NCBI RefSeq assembly: GCF_023511815.1
Contig: NZ_JAIMAV010000001.1
Location: 1-64,000, forward strand
Reading direction: 5' to 3'
DNA length: 64,000 bases
Source: Alicyclobacillus sp.
GTDB taxonomy: Bacteria; Bacillota; Bacilli; Alicyclobacillales; Alicyclobacillaceae
The notes beneath the pieces were generated by a model. That model was not told the origin of the DNA, did not search any database, and was given only the letters and a program-made list of their open reading frames with translations. Of the stretch, positions 23,365 through 32,811 are shown in pieces. A program made the translations under genes and the position numbers. How positions within the stretch are numbered: position 1 is the first letter of the stretch; each line of letters starts with the position of its first letter.

Positions 23365-24156
23365 ATGGAGCCGATGGATTGGAGGGTCGCGGCCGGCGGA
23401 TGGCTGGTCGGCGTCCTGATTGGACTGACCGGCATGGGCGGCGGGTCCGTCATGACGCCGATGATGATCTTTCTCTTTCACATGCACCCCGGCCTCGCGG
23501 TGGGAACGGACCTCGTCTACTCATGCATCACCAAGCTGGTGGGGGCCGCGGCGCACATGCGTCAGCGGACGATCGACTTTCGGACCCTCGGCTGGTTGTC
23601 GTTGGGGTCCGTCCCGGGGGCGCTGATGGGATCCTTGGCGGTGCAGTACCTGCAACGCCACTGGACGATGGAGGCGTCCGATCACGTCATCGCCCAACTC
23701 CTCGGCGGGATGTACATCCTCATCGTGCTGGCCATGGCCTGGCGTTGGTGGGCGGGGCGGAGGGCCGACAGGAAGGCGGCCGCCGCGCCGGTCGCGGGCC
23801 AGCGGGTCCCGCGGACGTCCCTCGCCCTGTTGGGCCTTGTTGGAGGAGGTTTGGTCGGCATGACGTCGGTGGGCTCCGGGGCCCTGTTCGTGTCGGTGAT
23901 GGCGCTCATCACGGCGCTGCCGGCCACAAGGCTGGTCGGCACCGACATCGCGGTGGGGGTGTTGGTGACGGGGACCGCAGGACTGGCCCATCTGGCGTTT
24001 GGAAATGTCGATCTGCCGATGGTCGCCAGCCTGCTCGCGGGATCCATTCCCGGCATCCTCATGGGCAGCCGCCTCATCGTCCGGGTTCCCGAGTCCGTGG
24101 TCCGAGTCGGTTTGATGACGCTGTTGTGCTGGTCGAGTTACAACCTGTTGAAGTGA
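23365..24156 (+). CDS. TauE/SafE-family membrane transporter, probable sulfur oxyanion permease (263 aa)
   Basis: Eight or nine hydrophobic segments with the duplicated glycine-rich motif of the TauE/SafE (COG0730) family: LIGLTGMGGGSVMTPMMI near residue 18 and GLVGMTSVGSGALFVSVMAL in the second half. The family moves sulfite, sulfoacetate or sulfate-type anions across the membrane. Its position between APS reductase and ATP sulfurylase suggests it is the sulfate importer of the pathway, replacing CysP or an ABC system, but sulfite export is the classical role of relatives and direction cannot be told. Confidence 0.88.
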   Translation: MEPMDWRVAAGGWLVGVLIGLTGMGGGSVMTPMMIFLFHMHPGLAVGTDLVYSCITKLVGAAAHMRQRTIDFRTLGWLSLGSVPGALMGSLAVQYLQRHWTMEASDHVIAQLLGGMYILIVLAMAWRWWAGRRADRKAAAAPVAGQRVPRTSLALLGLVGGGLVGMTSVGSGALFVSVMALITALPATRLVGTDIAVGVLVTGTAGLAHLAFGNVDLPMVASLLAGSIPGILMGSRLIVRVPESVVRVGLMTLLCWSSYNLLK

Positions 24157-24189
24157 CGAGGGCGAAACGCGCAAAAGGAGGCGTTGCGC

Positions 24190-25368
24190 ATGGCGGAGAC
24201 GATTGCGGCGCACGGTGGAGTGTTGGTCAATCGCGTGGTGACGGGGGAAGCGCGCCGGGATCTTCTGGCACAGAGCCGGGAGTGGCCGCGCATTCCGCTC
24301 TCCGGCTGGTCCCTGTCGGACCTCGAGCTGATTGGCATCGGGGCCTTCTCCCCCTTGATTGGCTTCATGGGCCCGGAAGACTATGACGCGGTGCTCGAGA
24401 CGATGCATCTGGCCAGCGGTCCGGTGTGGTCCATCCCCATCACCCTGCCGGTGGATCATGACGTGGCCAGCAGGCTTCGGCCGGGCCAACGGGCGGCGCT
24501 CGTCGGCGCGGACGACGATGAGGTCTACGGGATCATCGAGGTGACCGATGTCTTCACGTACGAGAAACGGCGCGAGGCGGAGTTGGTGTACCGCACCACG
24601 GACGAGGCGCATCCGGGAGTGCGAAAGCTGTACCAGCGGCCGGAGTTTTACGTCGCCGGGCCGGTGTGGGTCCTCCGCCGCAGGCCGCCGGAGCGGTTCG
24701 CCGAGTTCCACCTCGATCCCGCCGCCACCCGCCGCGCCTTCCAAGAACGGGGCTGGCGGACGGTCGTGGGGTTCCAGACGCGAAACCCGGTGCACCGCGC
24801 GCACGAGTTCATCCAGAAGAGCGCCCTCGAGATTGTCGACGGGCTGTTCCTCAATCCCCTCGTGGGGGAGACCAAGGCGGATGACATTCCCGCGGACGTC
24901 CGGATGAAGAGCTATCAGGTCCTGTTGAAGCACTACTACCCGGCGGACAGAGTGCTGCTCGCGGTGTATCCCGCCGCCATGCGCTACGCCGGGCCCCGCG
25001 AGGCCGTGATGCACGCTCTGGTGCGCAAAAACTACGGATGCACGCATTTCATCGTCGGGCGCGACCACGCCGGGGTCGGCAGCTACTACGGCACCTACGA
25101 TTCCCAGAAGATCTTCTCCAATTTCCGGCCCGAGGAGATTGGGATCACACCGCTGTTCTTCGAGAACAGCTTCTACTGCGAGAAGTGCGACGGCATGGCG
25201 TCCGAGAAGACTTGCCCGCACGACGCGTCCTACCGGTACATTCTTTCGGGAACCAAGGTTCGTCAGATTCTGCGCAGCGGCCAGCGGCCCTCGCCCAAGT
25301 TCACGCGGCCCGAGGTGGCGGATGTGCTCATCGCCGGGCTGGCGGAAGGCGTGGGTGCGCGTGGCTGA
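24190..25368 (+). CDS. sat: Sulfate adenylyltransferase, ATP sulfurylase (392 aa)
   Basis: Forms APS from ATP and sulfate, the activation step of sulfate assimilation. The monomeric Sat type is shown by [16 protein letters not shown] (the QxRN and HxxH motifs near residue 198), [16 protein letters not shown], and the C-terminal zinc-site cysteines [17 protein letters not shown]. Length is normal for the bacterial single-domain enzyme and there is no fused APS kinase. The ATG at 24190 has AAAAGGAGG eight bases upstream. Its end overlaps the likely start of the sulfite reductase gene, so the two are translationally coupled. Confidence 0.96.
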   Translation: MAETIAAHGGVLVNRVVTGEARRDLLAQSREWPRIPLSGWSLSDLELIGIGAFSPLIGFMGPEDYDAVLETMHLASGPVWSIPITLPVDHDVASRLRPGQRAALVGADDDEVYGIIEVTDVFTYEKRREAELVYRTTDEAHPGVRKLYQRPEFYVAGPVWVLRRRPPERFAEFHLDPAATRRAFQERGWRTVVGFQTRNPVHRAHEFIQKSALEIVDGLFLNPLVGETKADDIPADVRMKSYQVLLKHYYPADRVLLAVYPAAMRYAGPREAVMHALVRKNYGCTHFIVGRDHAGVGSYYGTYDSQKIFSNFRPEEIGITPLFFENSFYCEKCDGMASEKTCPHDASYRYILSGTKVRQILRSGQRPSPKFTRPEVADVLIAGLAEGVGARG

Positions 25369-27094
25369 GCCGCACAACGGGGTGAGCGGAGTGAGCACAG
25401 AGCGCACAGAGGAGAGGCACGAGTCGAAGGTCGAGGTCATCAAGCGGGAGAGCCGGTATCTGCGCGGGACGCTGAAGGAGGCGCTGGTGGACGGCCAACC
25501 GAAGTTCTCGGAGGAGAACGTGCAGGTGCTGAAGTTCCACGGCGTCTATCAACAGGACGACCGGGATCTGCGGGCGCAGTTGAAAAAGGAGGGCAAGGAC
25601 CGCCACTGGATCATGATGGTGCGCGCCCGCATTCCGGGCGGGGTGCTGACGGCCGACCAGTACCTGGCGTTTGACGATATCGCCAGCCGGCTGTCCGAAT
25701 ACGGGAGCCTGCGCATCACCACCCGGCAGACGATTCAGCTCCACGGAATTGTCAAGGACCGATTGAAGGAGACCATCCGCGAGATCAACGACGCGCTCGT
25801 GACCACGCTCGGCGGATGCGGAGACCAGGTGCGCAACATCATCTGCTGCCCGGCGCCCGGAGATGAACCGTTCCGGCGGGAGATGCGGGAGGACCTGCTC
25901 GCGCTGGTGGCTCGTCTGGGTGCGAAGACCGGCGCCTATCACGAGATTTGGTTGGATGGCGAACCGGTGGAGCTGGCCCCCGGTGAATCGGAGGAGCCCC
26001 TGTACGGCGATGTGTACCTCCCGCGCAAGTTCAAGGTGGCCATCGCCCCGGAGGGAGACAACTGCATCGACGTGTACGACAACGACGTCGGGTTGGTCGC
26101 GCATCTGGAGGAAGGGCGGATTGTCGGTTACACGGTCCTCGTCGGCGGGAGCATGGGCCGCACGGCGTCCGACCCCAACACCTACCCCCGTCTGGCGAGC
26201 CCGTTGGCGTACATCCCGCGCCACGAGGTGGTGGAGGTTGTCACGGCCATCGTGACCGTGCAGCGGGACTTCGGGGATCGGGCGAACCGGCGTTTCGCCC
26301 GGCTCAAGTACACGATTGACCGCAGGGGCCTCGACTGGATGCGGTCCGAGGTCGAGGCGCGGCTGGGCCGTCCCCTGGCGCCGCCGCGGACCCTGGTGTG
26401 GACGAACGCGGACGATCACCTGGGCTGGCACCGCGAGGCGGTGGGGCGGAGTTACCTCGGGCTGTTCGTGCCCCAGGGCCGCGTGGTGGACACGGAGGCG
26501 GTGCGGCTCAAGTCGGGCCTCAGGCAGGTGGTGGAGCGGTTTCGGCCGACGGTGCGGCTGACCCCGCAGCAGAACGTCCTTCTCAGCGGCATCCCCGATG
26601 AGGCCCGGCAGGAGGTCGAGGCGTGCTTGCGGGAATTCGGCGTGAGGCTCGCCGACGAGTGGTCCCTGACGCGCAGGCGGGCGATGGCGTGCGTCGCACT
26701 GCCGACCTGCGGTCTGGCGGTCGCGGAGTCGGAGCGGGTGCTGCCCGCGGTCGTGGCCCAGTTCGAGCCGATGTTCGAGGCGCTGGGCCTGGCCGACGAG
26801 GGGATCACCATCCGGGTGACCGGGTGCCCGAACGGATGCGCCCGCCCGTACAACGCGAACATCGCCCTGGTGGGGCGGACGATGGGCAAATACGACGTGT
26901 TTCTCGGCGGCAGCGAGGTCGGCACGGCGCTCAACGAGCGGTTCCGCGAGGTGGTGCCGCTGGCGGAGGTGGCCGAGGCGGTGCGTCCGGTGCTGGAGGC
27001 GTTCGCGGCGGAGCGGGAGCCGGGGGAGGCGTTCGGCGATTTCGTGCGCCGCGTGGGCCTCGAACGCTTCCGCGCGGAGCCGGTCCGCGCATGA
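25361..27094 (+). CDS. cysI: Assimilatory sulfite reductase, siroheme/[4Fe-4S] subunit (577 aa)
   Basis: Six-electron reduction of sulfite to sulfide. Two ferrodoxin-like half domains are visible ([15 protein letters not shown] and [16 protein letters not shown] near the start), and the siroheme-Fe4S4 ligands are Cys444, Cys450, Cys489 and Cys493 in the CxxxxxC and CPNGC motifs. The sulfur context and overall order identify sulfite rather than nitrite reductase. No flavoprotein CysJ gene is adjacent, so electrons may come from ferredoxin or a distant subunit. The start is uncertain: GTG at 25361 overlaps the sat stop; GTGs at 25355, 25382 and 25391 are alternatives. It overlaps the next gene by four bases. 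Confidence 0.92.
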   Translation: MAEPHNGVSGVSTERTEERHESKVEVIKRESRYLRGTLKEALVDGQPKFSEENVQVLKFHGVYQQDDRDLRAQLKKEGKDRHWIMMVRARIPGGVLTADQYLAFDDIASRLSEYGSLRITTRQTIQLHGIVKDRLKETIREINDALVTTLGGCGDQVRNIICCPAPGDEPFRREMREDLLALVARLGAKTGAYHEIWLDGEPVELAPGESEEPLYGDVYLPRKFKVAIAPEGDNCIDVYDNDVGLVAHLEEGRIVGYTVLVGGSMGRTASDPNTYPRLASPLAYIPRHEVVEVVTAIVTVQRDFGDRANRRFARLKYTIDRRGLDWMRSEVEARLGRPLAPPRTLVWTNADDHLGWHREAVGRSYLGLFVPQGRVVDTEAVRLKSGLRQVVERFRPTVRLTPQQNVLLSGIPDEARQEVEACLREFGVRLADEWSLTRRRAMACVALPTCGLAVAESERVLPAVVAQFEPMFEALGLADEGITIRVTGCPNGCARPYNANIALVGRTMGKYDVFLGGSEVGTALNERFREVVPLAEVAEAVRPVLEAFAAEREPGEAFGDFVRRVGLERFRAEPVRA

Positions 27095-28731
27095 GCGGGG
27101 CGGGTTTGGGTCAGCGCCGCGTCGGGCGGGTGTTCCTGGTCGGGGCGGGGCCGGGCGACGCCGGGCTTTTGACGCTCTCCGGCCGCCGGGCGCTGGCGCA
27201 GGCCGACGCGGTGGTGCTGGATCACCTGGCCCCGGCCAGACTCCTGCGCTACGCTCCACCGCACGCGCAGGTCTACGACGTCGGCAAGGAGGCGGGACAC
27301 CACCGTGTGCCCCAACGCGAGATTGAGGCGCTGCTCATCCGCCTGGCGCGGGCGGGCATGACGGTGGTCCGCCTGAAGGGGGGCGATCCGTTCGTCCTCG
27401 GCCGCGGCGCGGAGGAGGCGCAGGCGCTCGAGGCGGCGGGTGTGCCGTGGCAGGTGGTGCCGGGCGTCACGTCCGCGGTGGCGGTGCCGGCGTACGCGGG
27501 CATCCCGGTGACCTGGCGCGGGCGGGCCACGGGATTCACCGTCGTGACCGGGCACTCGTGCGAGGTGTCGAGCGGGGTGGACTGGGACGCGTTGGCGCGC
27601 ACGGGCGGCACGCTGATCATCCTGATGGGGATGTCGGCTCTGTCCGGCATCGTCGAGCGGTTGCTCGTCGCGGGCCGGGCGCCCGAAACGCCGGCGGCGG
27701 CGATCCGGTGGGGGACGCGGGCCGACCAGCGCACGGTCCGCGCCCGGCTCGCCGAACTGCCGGACGCGGTGCGCCGGGCTGGATTGACGAATCCGGCGGT
27801 CGTCGTGATCGGCGAGGCGGCGGAGGGGCCCGCGCTGGACTGGTTTGTGCGTCTGCCGCTGTTCGGGCGGCGGGTGGCGGTGATCGGCGAGACGGAAGAT
27901 GCCGCCATCGCCGCGGCGGAGGCGCTGGAGGCGGAGGGGGCGGAGGCGGTGGCCCTGTCCCTCGAGTGGGACGCGCGACCGCTCACGGATGAGGCGGCCG
28001 CCTGGGTGGCCGACGCGGCCGGCATCACGGCGGGATCGGGCCCCTCCGATGCGGGAGAACCGGTGGTGTGGTGGTTTCGCACGGCGCTCGGAGTGCGGGC
28101 GGTGTGGCAAGCGCTGGATGCCGCCGGGCTGGACGCCCGGGCCCTGGCCCGCGTGCGGCTTGTGGCCCAGGGCCGGGCGGCGGCGGACGCGTTGGCCCGG
28201 TGCGGAATGCGGCCGGACGTGGTCGTGGGCGATCCCGGCCTTCGCGTCGGGACCTGTGCCGACGAAGGCGAGGCGATGTTGGCATCTCTCGGCGGGGAGG
28301 CGCGGGCCATCTGGATGGAAGCGTTCGACGCCTGCCCGCAGCCACCTTTCGGACGCGCGGGGCGTGAGCGTGAGTCCGAGGGGGCTGGCGCGCCGGGCAC
28401 CGGCATCCGGCGAACGCCTCTGTGGCGTGCGGACGCGGCCGCCCTGCGCCTGCGCTTCGAGCGCATGGCGGAAGGCCGCGGCGTCGACCTGGTGTGGGCC
28501 ATGACGCCGGCGGCGACCGCGGTGGGGCGGGAGGCAGCCTCCACGTGGATGGACGCAAAGACGGTGCCGGTCTGGGTTGGGGATGCGCCGCCCTGGGGCG
28601 CGGACGGGATCCCCGGAGACATGGCGGAGGTATCCGGATACCGGAGCCAGCCGGTCGGGGTCCGGCATGCATCGCCCGAGCGCGTGGAACGGGCGCCTCG
28701 GCTCGACGTGGCGGTGGAGGCGGTGCGATGA
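27091..28731 (+). CDS. Uroporphyrinogen-III C-methyltransferase fused to uroporphyrinogen-III synthase-like domain (546 aa)
   Basis: Residues 10-250 are a SUMT: FLVGAGPGDAGLLTLSGRRA at the start, VVRLKGGDPFVLGRGAEEA and GVTSAVAVPAYAGIPVTWRG are the SAM-binding and methyltransferase motifs that convert uroporphyrinogen III to precorrin-2 for siroheme. Residues 270-546 resemble a HemD fold (VVWWFRTALGVRAVWQAL, then VRLVAQGRAAADALARCG) with a low-complexity insertion near 435; its activity is uncertain since HemD is poorly conserved. ATG overlaps the sulfite reductase stop, and the gene overlaps the chelatase, so cofactor supply is coupled to the reductase that needs it. Confidence 0.9.
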   Translation: MSGAGLGQRRVGRVFLVGAGPGDAGLLTLSGRRALAQADAVVLDHLAPARLLRYAPPHAQVYDVGKEAGHHRVPQREIEALLIRLARAGMTVVRLKGGDPFVLGRGAEEAQALEAAGVPWQVVPGVTSAVAVPAYAGIPVTWRGRATGFTVVTGHSCEVSSGVDWDALARTGGTLIILMGMSALSGIVERLLVAGRAPETPAAAIRWGTRADQRTVRARLAELPDAVRRAGLTNPAVVVIGEAAEGPALDWFVRLPLFGRRVAVIGETEDAAIAAAEALEAEGAEAVALSLEWDARPLTDEAAAWVADAAGITAGSGPSDAGEPVVWWFRTALGVRAVWQALDAAGLDARALARVRLVAQGRAAADALARCGMRPDVVVGDPGLRVGTCADEGEAMLASLGGEARAIWMEAFDACPQPPFGRAGRERESEGAGAPGTGIRRTPLWRADAAALRLRFERMAEGRGVDLVWAMTPAATAVGREAASTWMDAKTVPVWVGDAPPWGADGIPGDMAEVSGYRSQPVGVRHASPERVERAPRLDVAVEAVR

Positions 28732-29675
28732 CCGGCGAGAAGACGCAGAGCGGCGGGATGCGCGGCGACCGGATGCCGGACGACAGAATGCGGAGCGGCC
28801 AGATGATGGGCGGCCGGAGTGCGGCGGGATCGATCCCCTTGTGCGAGGCGGGGCCGGATGCGGCAGGAGCGGTCCCCGCGCGCGAGGCGGGGCCGGATGC
28901 GGCGGTCGTCTTCGTGGGACACGGCACGCGCAGCGAGGCGGGATGCCGGATGTTCCTCGAGACCGTGCGCCTGGCTCGCGAGATGGGGACCGGGTGGCCG
29001 CCCGTGGTGGAGACGGCGTACCTGGAGCTCAGGGAACCCGGGGTGCCGGCGGTGTTGGCGTCCCTGCATGCACGAGGGGTGCGGCGGGTGGACCTGGTGC
29101 CGGTGCTTCTGTTCGCGGCGGGCCACCACAAGATGGACCTCCCGGCGCAGGTGCGGTCGGTGACTCAGGGGCATCCGGACCTGGTGGTGCGCATCGGACC
29201 GGTCCTCGGGGCGGACCCGCGTCTGGCCGCCCTCGCGGCACGGCGGGCGCAGGAGGCCGCCGGTTCCCTGCGTCCGGAGGACGCCCTGCTGGTGGTCGGG
29301 CGTGGAAACCGGGATGCCTGCGCCCGGCGAACGTTTCTCGATGTGGCGGAGGCCATCCGGCGGCGCTGCGGGGTGGCGCGGGAGTCGTTTGCAACGGGCG
29401 TCTTGGCGGGCGACGGCGATCCGCTGGAGGAAGCCGCGGTGCGTCTGCTGCAGCGGCGTCCGCAGCGGGTGGTGGTGGTTCCCTATCTTTTGTTCGACGG
29501 GTACCTCACGCGCACGTTGCCGGAGCGTCTGCGCTCGGTCGACGCCGCGGTCCCCTGGGTGGTGGCCGGACCGCTCGGGGCGGACCCGGTGGTCGCGCGG
29601 GTGCTGGCCGAACGGGCGGGGGTTGCGATGGGATATGGCGGACGCCCCATCCCGTCCGGGCGATCCGCGGTCTGA
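28728..29675 (+). CDS. sirB: Sirohydrochlorin chelatase, CbiX/SirB type, with unusual N-terminal extension (315 aa)
   Basis: Inserts iron into sirohydrochlorin to give siroheme. Two CbiX half-domains are seen: VVFVGHGTRSEAGCRMF with VDLVPVLLFAAGHHKMDLP (catalytic histidines), and LLVVGRGNRDACARRTF with VVVVPYLLFDGYLTRTLPE. The first 65 residues are not part of the family and consist of repeated Met/Arg/Gly/Asp-rich and EAGPDAA units, so the true start might lie later, though the ATG at 28728 overlaps the SUMT stop by four bases. The precorrin-2 dehydrogenase that should act between this enzyme and SUMT is not in the window. Confidence 0.9.
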   Translation: MTGEKTQSGGMRGDRMPDDRMRSGQMMGGRSAAGSIPLCEAGPDAAGAVPAREAGPDAAVVFVGHGTRSEAGCRMFLETVRLAREMGTGWPPVVETAYLELREPGVPAVLASLHARGVRRVDLVPVLLFAAGHHKMDLPAQVRSVTQGHPDLVVRIGPVLGADPRLAALAARRAQEAAGSLRPEDALLVVGRGNRDACARRTFLDVAEAIRRRCGVARESFATGVLAGDGDPLEEAAVRLLQRRPQRVVVVPYLLFDGYLTRTLPERLRSVDAAVPWVVAGPLGADPVVARVLAERAGVAMGYGGRPIPSGRSAV

Positions 29676-29688
29676 AGGAACGGCGGAA

Positions 29689-29720
29689 ACGGGGACACCT
29701 CAGTTGCGTGCCCCGTTTTC
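29689..29720 (+). terminator. Terminator of the sulfate operon
   Basis: ACGGGG and CCCCGT, extended inside by CAC with GTG across a bulged A, enclose a nine-base loop and are followed by TTTTC. It lies 15 bases after the chelatase stop. Confidence 0.6.
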
Positions 29721-29733
29721 TTATGCTATGTTT

Positions 29734-29753
29734 TATATCGAACGTTCGTTATA
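29734..29753 (+). promoter_or_regulatory. Palindromic operator before the TetR/acyl-CoA operon
   Basis: The sequence TATAT-CGAACGTTCG-TTATA contains a perfect 10-base palindrome (29739-29748) with symmetric AT flanks. It lies about 75 bases upstream of the TetR gene, where the operon promoter should be, and fits autoregulation by that repressor. Confidence 0.65.
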
Positions 29754-29824
29754 AATCCAACTCGGGTTGGGGATGCGGTTCATTGGAATGGAAGCGAGCC
29801 GCGTCCGTGGGAAGGGGGCGTTTC

Positions 29825-30418
29825 ATGCCGAAGACGGGCATGCAGGAGGTTCGCCGGGAACAGGTGATTGCGGCCACCGTCCGGTGCATCATGAACAAGG
29901 GCCTGTCCAACCTCTCCATGAAGGACATCGCCCGCGAGGCGGGGGTCAGCACCGGGGTGATCTATCACTACTTTGAGAACAAATCGGATCTCCTTCTGCA
30001 GGTGCTCAAGACGACCTTTCAGCGATCGCGCGAGGACGCGGTCGGTGCCATCGCGGCCGTCGCGGATCCGATTGAAAAACTGGATCGACACGTGCGCGCC
30101 ATCCTCCGCACGCCGCGCGACAACCCGCAGTTTTTCTCGGTGTTCCTCTGCTTTCTCGGGGAATCGGTGCACGATCCCGCGGTGCGCGACATCATGAACC
30201 GGTTTTTGGGGAACCTCAAGGCGTACATGGCTTCCTATCTTGCCCAGTTGCCGGCGGAGGACGCGGACGCCGCCCGGCGGGACACGCTGCCCACCCTCGT
30301 GTACGCCCTCGGGATGGGGCTTGGCGTGATGTGGACCTTGCAGCCCGGGGTGTACGCGGCGGACACCCTGGAAGAGACGGTCGCCGCGCTGTGGACGGAT
30401 TATTTGAAGAAGGATTAG
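29825..30418 (+). CDS. TetR-family regulator of fatty acid metabolism type (197 aa)
   Basis: N-terminal helix-turn-helix: REQVIAATVRCIMNKGLSNL, then MKDIAREAGVSTGVIYHYFENKSDLL. The 140-residue C-terminal domain (RAILRTPRDNPQFFSVFLCF, MGLGVMWTLQPGVY) belongs to the BetI/FadR-like group. ATG at 29825 after GGGAAGGGGG. It is the first gene of a co-directional run with an enoyl-CoA hydratase, an acyl-CoA ligase, a VOC protein and a small protein; an acyl-CoA is therefore the likely inducer, acting at the palindrome upstream. Confidence 0.9.
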   Translation: MPKTGMQEVRREQVIAATVRCIMNKGLSNLSMKDIAREAGVSTGVIYHYFENKSDLLLQVLKTTFQRSREDAVGAIAAVADPIEKLDRHVRAILRTPRDNPQFFSVFLCFLGESVHDPAVRDIMNRFLGNLKAYMASYLAQLPAEDADAARRDTLPTLVYALGMGLGVMWTLQPGVYAADTLEETVAALWTDYLKKD

Positions 30419-30451
30419 AGAGACGAGGTTCGTGCAGGGGAGCGGTCGGTT

Positions 30452-31246
30452 TTGAACGTGGAAATGGAGAGAAAGGGGCGGGTGTGCACCGTCATCCTGA
30501 ACCGGCCCGAGGTGAGAAACGCGATCGATCGCGACACCGCCCGCGCCCTCGCCGACGCCTTCCGGGCCTTCGAGGCGGACGATGCGTTGGACGTGGCGGT
30601 GCTGTGGGGGGCGGGCGGCCACTTCTGCGCAGGGGCGGATCTCAAGGCGCTGGCCGCGGGGAGGGGCAACGACCTGAACGTGGACATGACCCGGGACGGA
30701 CCGCTCGGACCGACGCGGATGGCGCTGTCCAAGCCGGTCATTGCCGCGGTGTCGGGGTACGCGGTGGCGGGCGGGTTGGAGCTGGCGCTCTGGTGTGATC
30801 TGCGCGTGGTGGAGCGCACCGCGGTGTTCGGGGTGTTCTGTCGCCGCTTCGGGGTGCCCCTGATTGACGGAGGCACCCAGCGTCTGCCTCGCCTCATCGG
30901 GATGAGCCGTGCGATGGACCTGATTCTCACGGGCCGGCCGGTGGGCGCGAAGGAGGCGTACGACATCGGGCTGGCCAACCGGCTGGTGGAGCCGGGGCAA
31001 GCGAGGATGGAGGCGGAGCGGTTGGCGGAGGCGCTCGCGGCGTTCCCGCAGGGGTGTCTTCGGAGTGATCGCCTGGCGGTGTACGCAGGATTGGGCCAGG
31101 ACCTGGCGGAAGGGATGCGTCGGGAGTTTCAATTCGGGGCTCGGGTGCTCGCCGGCGAGGACGCGCTGGCGGGGGCCGCGCGATTCTGTGACGGCGAGGG
31201 ACGCCATGGACAGGGCATGGCTGGGACGGGAGGCGGACGGACATGA
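30452..31246 (+). CDS. Enoyl-CoA hydratase/isomerase family protein (264 aa)
   Basis: Crotonase fold: VILNRPEVRNAIDRDTARAL, the oxyanion-hole segment GGHFCAGADLKALA and VIAAVSGYAVAGGLELALWC. The second catalytic glutamate of true hydratases, expected near residue 140, is replaced by the segment FCRRFGVPLIDGGTQRLPRL, so a distinct crotonase activity (isomerase, hydrolase or similar) is possible. TTG start at 30452, 33 bases after the TetR gene. Its stop overlaps the start of the acyl-CoA ligase by four bases, so both should be made together. Confidence 0.88.
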   Translation: MNVEMERKGRVCTVILNRPEVRNAIDRDTARALADAFRAFEADDALDVAVLWGAGGHFCAGADLKALAAGRGNDLNVDMTRDGPLGPTRMALSKPVIAAVSGYAVAGGLELALWCDLRVVERTAVFGVFCRRFGVPLIDGGTQRLPRLIGMSRAMDLILTGRPVGAKEAYDIGLANRLVEPGQARMEAERLAEALAAFPQGCLRSDRLAVYAGLGQDLAEGMRREFQFGARVLAGEDALAGAARFCDGEGRHGQGMAGTGGGRT

Positions 31247-32811
31247 TGGCGGCGGAGCTCATCCGGCGCGGTGCATTGCACTTTCCGAAGCACACGGCGG
31301 TTCATTTCAACGGGCTCACGCGGACGTTTGAGGAGGTGTATCAAAGCAGCCGTCGATTGGCCAACGGGCTGATGCGGCTGGGCCTGCGAAAGGGAGATAG
31401 GGTGGCCATCCTGTTGGCCAACTCCCTGGAGAGTGTGGAGATTGACTTCGCGCTCTTGCTCTCGGGATTGGTGCGTGTGCCGCTGAACACCCGTCTGTCG
31501 GTGGCGGAGCAGCGGCACATGATTCGGGAGACGGAGGCGTCGGCCATCCTGTACTCGGCGCCGTTTTTGGCGCGTGTCGAGGCGTTGCGCGCGCAGGTGC
31601 CGGGGGTGCGGGTGTTTGGCCAGTTCGGCGGCGAGGCGCCGGATTGGGCGGTCCATCTCGATACATACCTCAAGACCGTCCCCGACGACGAACCGGGTGT
31701 GCGGGTCGGGGCGTCGGATCTGGCGACCATCCAGTACACCTCGGGCACCACGGGGACCCTGAAGGCGGCCGTTCACACCCAGGAGACGTGGGCGGCCATC
31801 TGCAACAACATCCTTCTGTCCCTCGACATCCGGGAGGGGGATGTGATGCTGCACGCGGCGCCGTTGACGCACGCGTCGGGCACCCTGGTCCTGCCGCACT
31901 GGGTGCGGGGCGCTGCCAACGCGGTGCTCCCGGGTTTTGTCCCCTCGGCGTACCTGGAGGCGGTGGAGGCACTCCGGCCCACGACGCTCAATCTTGTCCC
32001 CACCATGATTGTGATGTTGCTCAACACCCCCGGCGTCGAGCGGTACCGTTTCGAATCGGTCCGGAACCTTCTGTACGGCGCCTCGCCCATGCCGCGCCAG
32101 GCGTTGGCGCGCGGGCTCGAGCTGTGGGGGCCGAAGTTCATTCAGTACTACGGGCAGACGGAGGCGCCCCTCATCCTCACGGTCTTGTCGCAGGCGGAGC
32201 ACGTGGCGGATACGGAAACGGGTCAAAGGCGGCTCCTGTCGTGCGGCCGGCCGGCGGCTCACGCCGAGATCCGGATCGTCGGCGAGGACGGCCAGGAACT
32301 CAAAACCGGTGAGATTGGCGAAATTGTGGTGCGCACCAACCAGACGATGACCGGCTACTGGAAGGCGCCGGAGCTGACGGCCCAGACCCTGCGCGACGGG
32401 TGGATCCACACCCGTGACATGGGGTATTTTGATCCGGACGGCTATCTGTACCTCGTGGACCGCCGGTCCGACATGATCATCACGGGCGGCTTCAACGTGT
32501 ACCCGCGCGAGGTGGAGGACGTATTGTACCAGCACGAGGCGGTGGCGGAGGCGGCCGTGGTCGGGGTGCCGGACGAAAAGTGGGTGGAGACCATCCGCGC
32601 GTTCGTGGTCCTGCGGCCGGGCCGCACGGCGACAGAGGCGGAGCTGGTGGAGTTCTGCAAACAGCGATTGGCCTCGTACAAGAAGCCGACGTCGGTGGTG
32701 TTCGTCGACGACCTGCCGAAAAGCGCCGTCGGGAAGGTGGTACGCCGCCTTCTGCGCGAGGGTTGGGGTCAGGTGTCCACCGAATCCGCACAGATGGAGG
32801 AGAGACGATGA
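31243..32811 (+). CDS. AMP-forming acyl-CoA synthetase (522 aa)
   Basis: Activates a carboxylic acid to its CoA ester through an acyl-adenylate. The P-loop-like motif TIQYTSGTTGTLKA is near residue 165, IQYYGQTEAP near 300, the adenine-site GWIHTRDMGYFDPDGYLYLVD near 386 and the catalytic lysine in PKSAVGKVVRRLL at the end. The Asp-Met in TRDMG replaces the usual TGD, an uncommon detail. Coupled to the crotonase upstream and to the VOC protein downstream by four-base overlaps. Chain length of the substrate is not deducible; medium- or long-chain fatty acids or aryl acids are likely. Confidence 0.93.
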   Translation: MMAAELIRRGALHFPKHTAVHFNGLTRTFEEVYQSSRRLANGLMRLGLRKGDRVAILLANSLESVEIDFALLLSGLVRVPLNTRLSVAEQRHMIRETEASAILYSAPFLARVEALRAQVPGVRVFGQFGGEAPDWAVHLDTYLKTVPDDEPGVRVGASDLATIQYTSGTTGTLKAAVHTQETWAAICNNILLSLDIREGDVMLHAAPLTHASGTLVLPHWVRGAANAVLPGFVPSAYLEAVEALRPTTLNLVPTMIVMLLNTPGVERYRFESVRNLLYGASPMPRQALARGLELWGPKFIQYYGQTEAPLILTVLSQAEHVADTETGQRRLLSCGRPAAHAEIRIVGEDGQELKTGEIGEIVVRTNQTMTGYWKAPELTAQTLRDGWIHTRDMGYFDPDGYLYLVDRRSDMIITGGFNVYPREVEDVLYQHEAVAEAAVVGVPDEKWVETIRAFVVLRPGRTATEAELVEFCKQRLASYKKPTSVVFVDDLPKSAVGKVVRRLLREGWGQVSTESAQMEERR

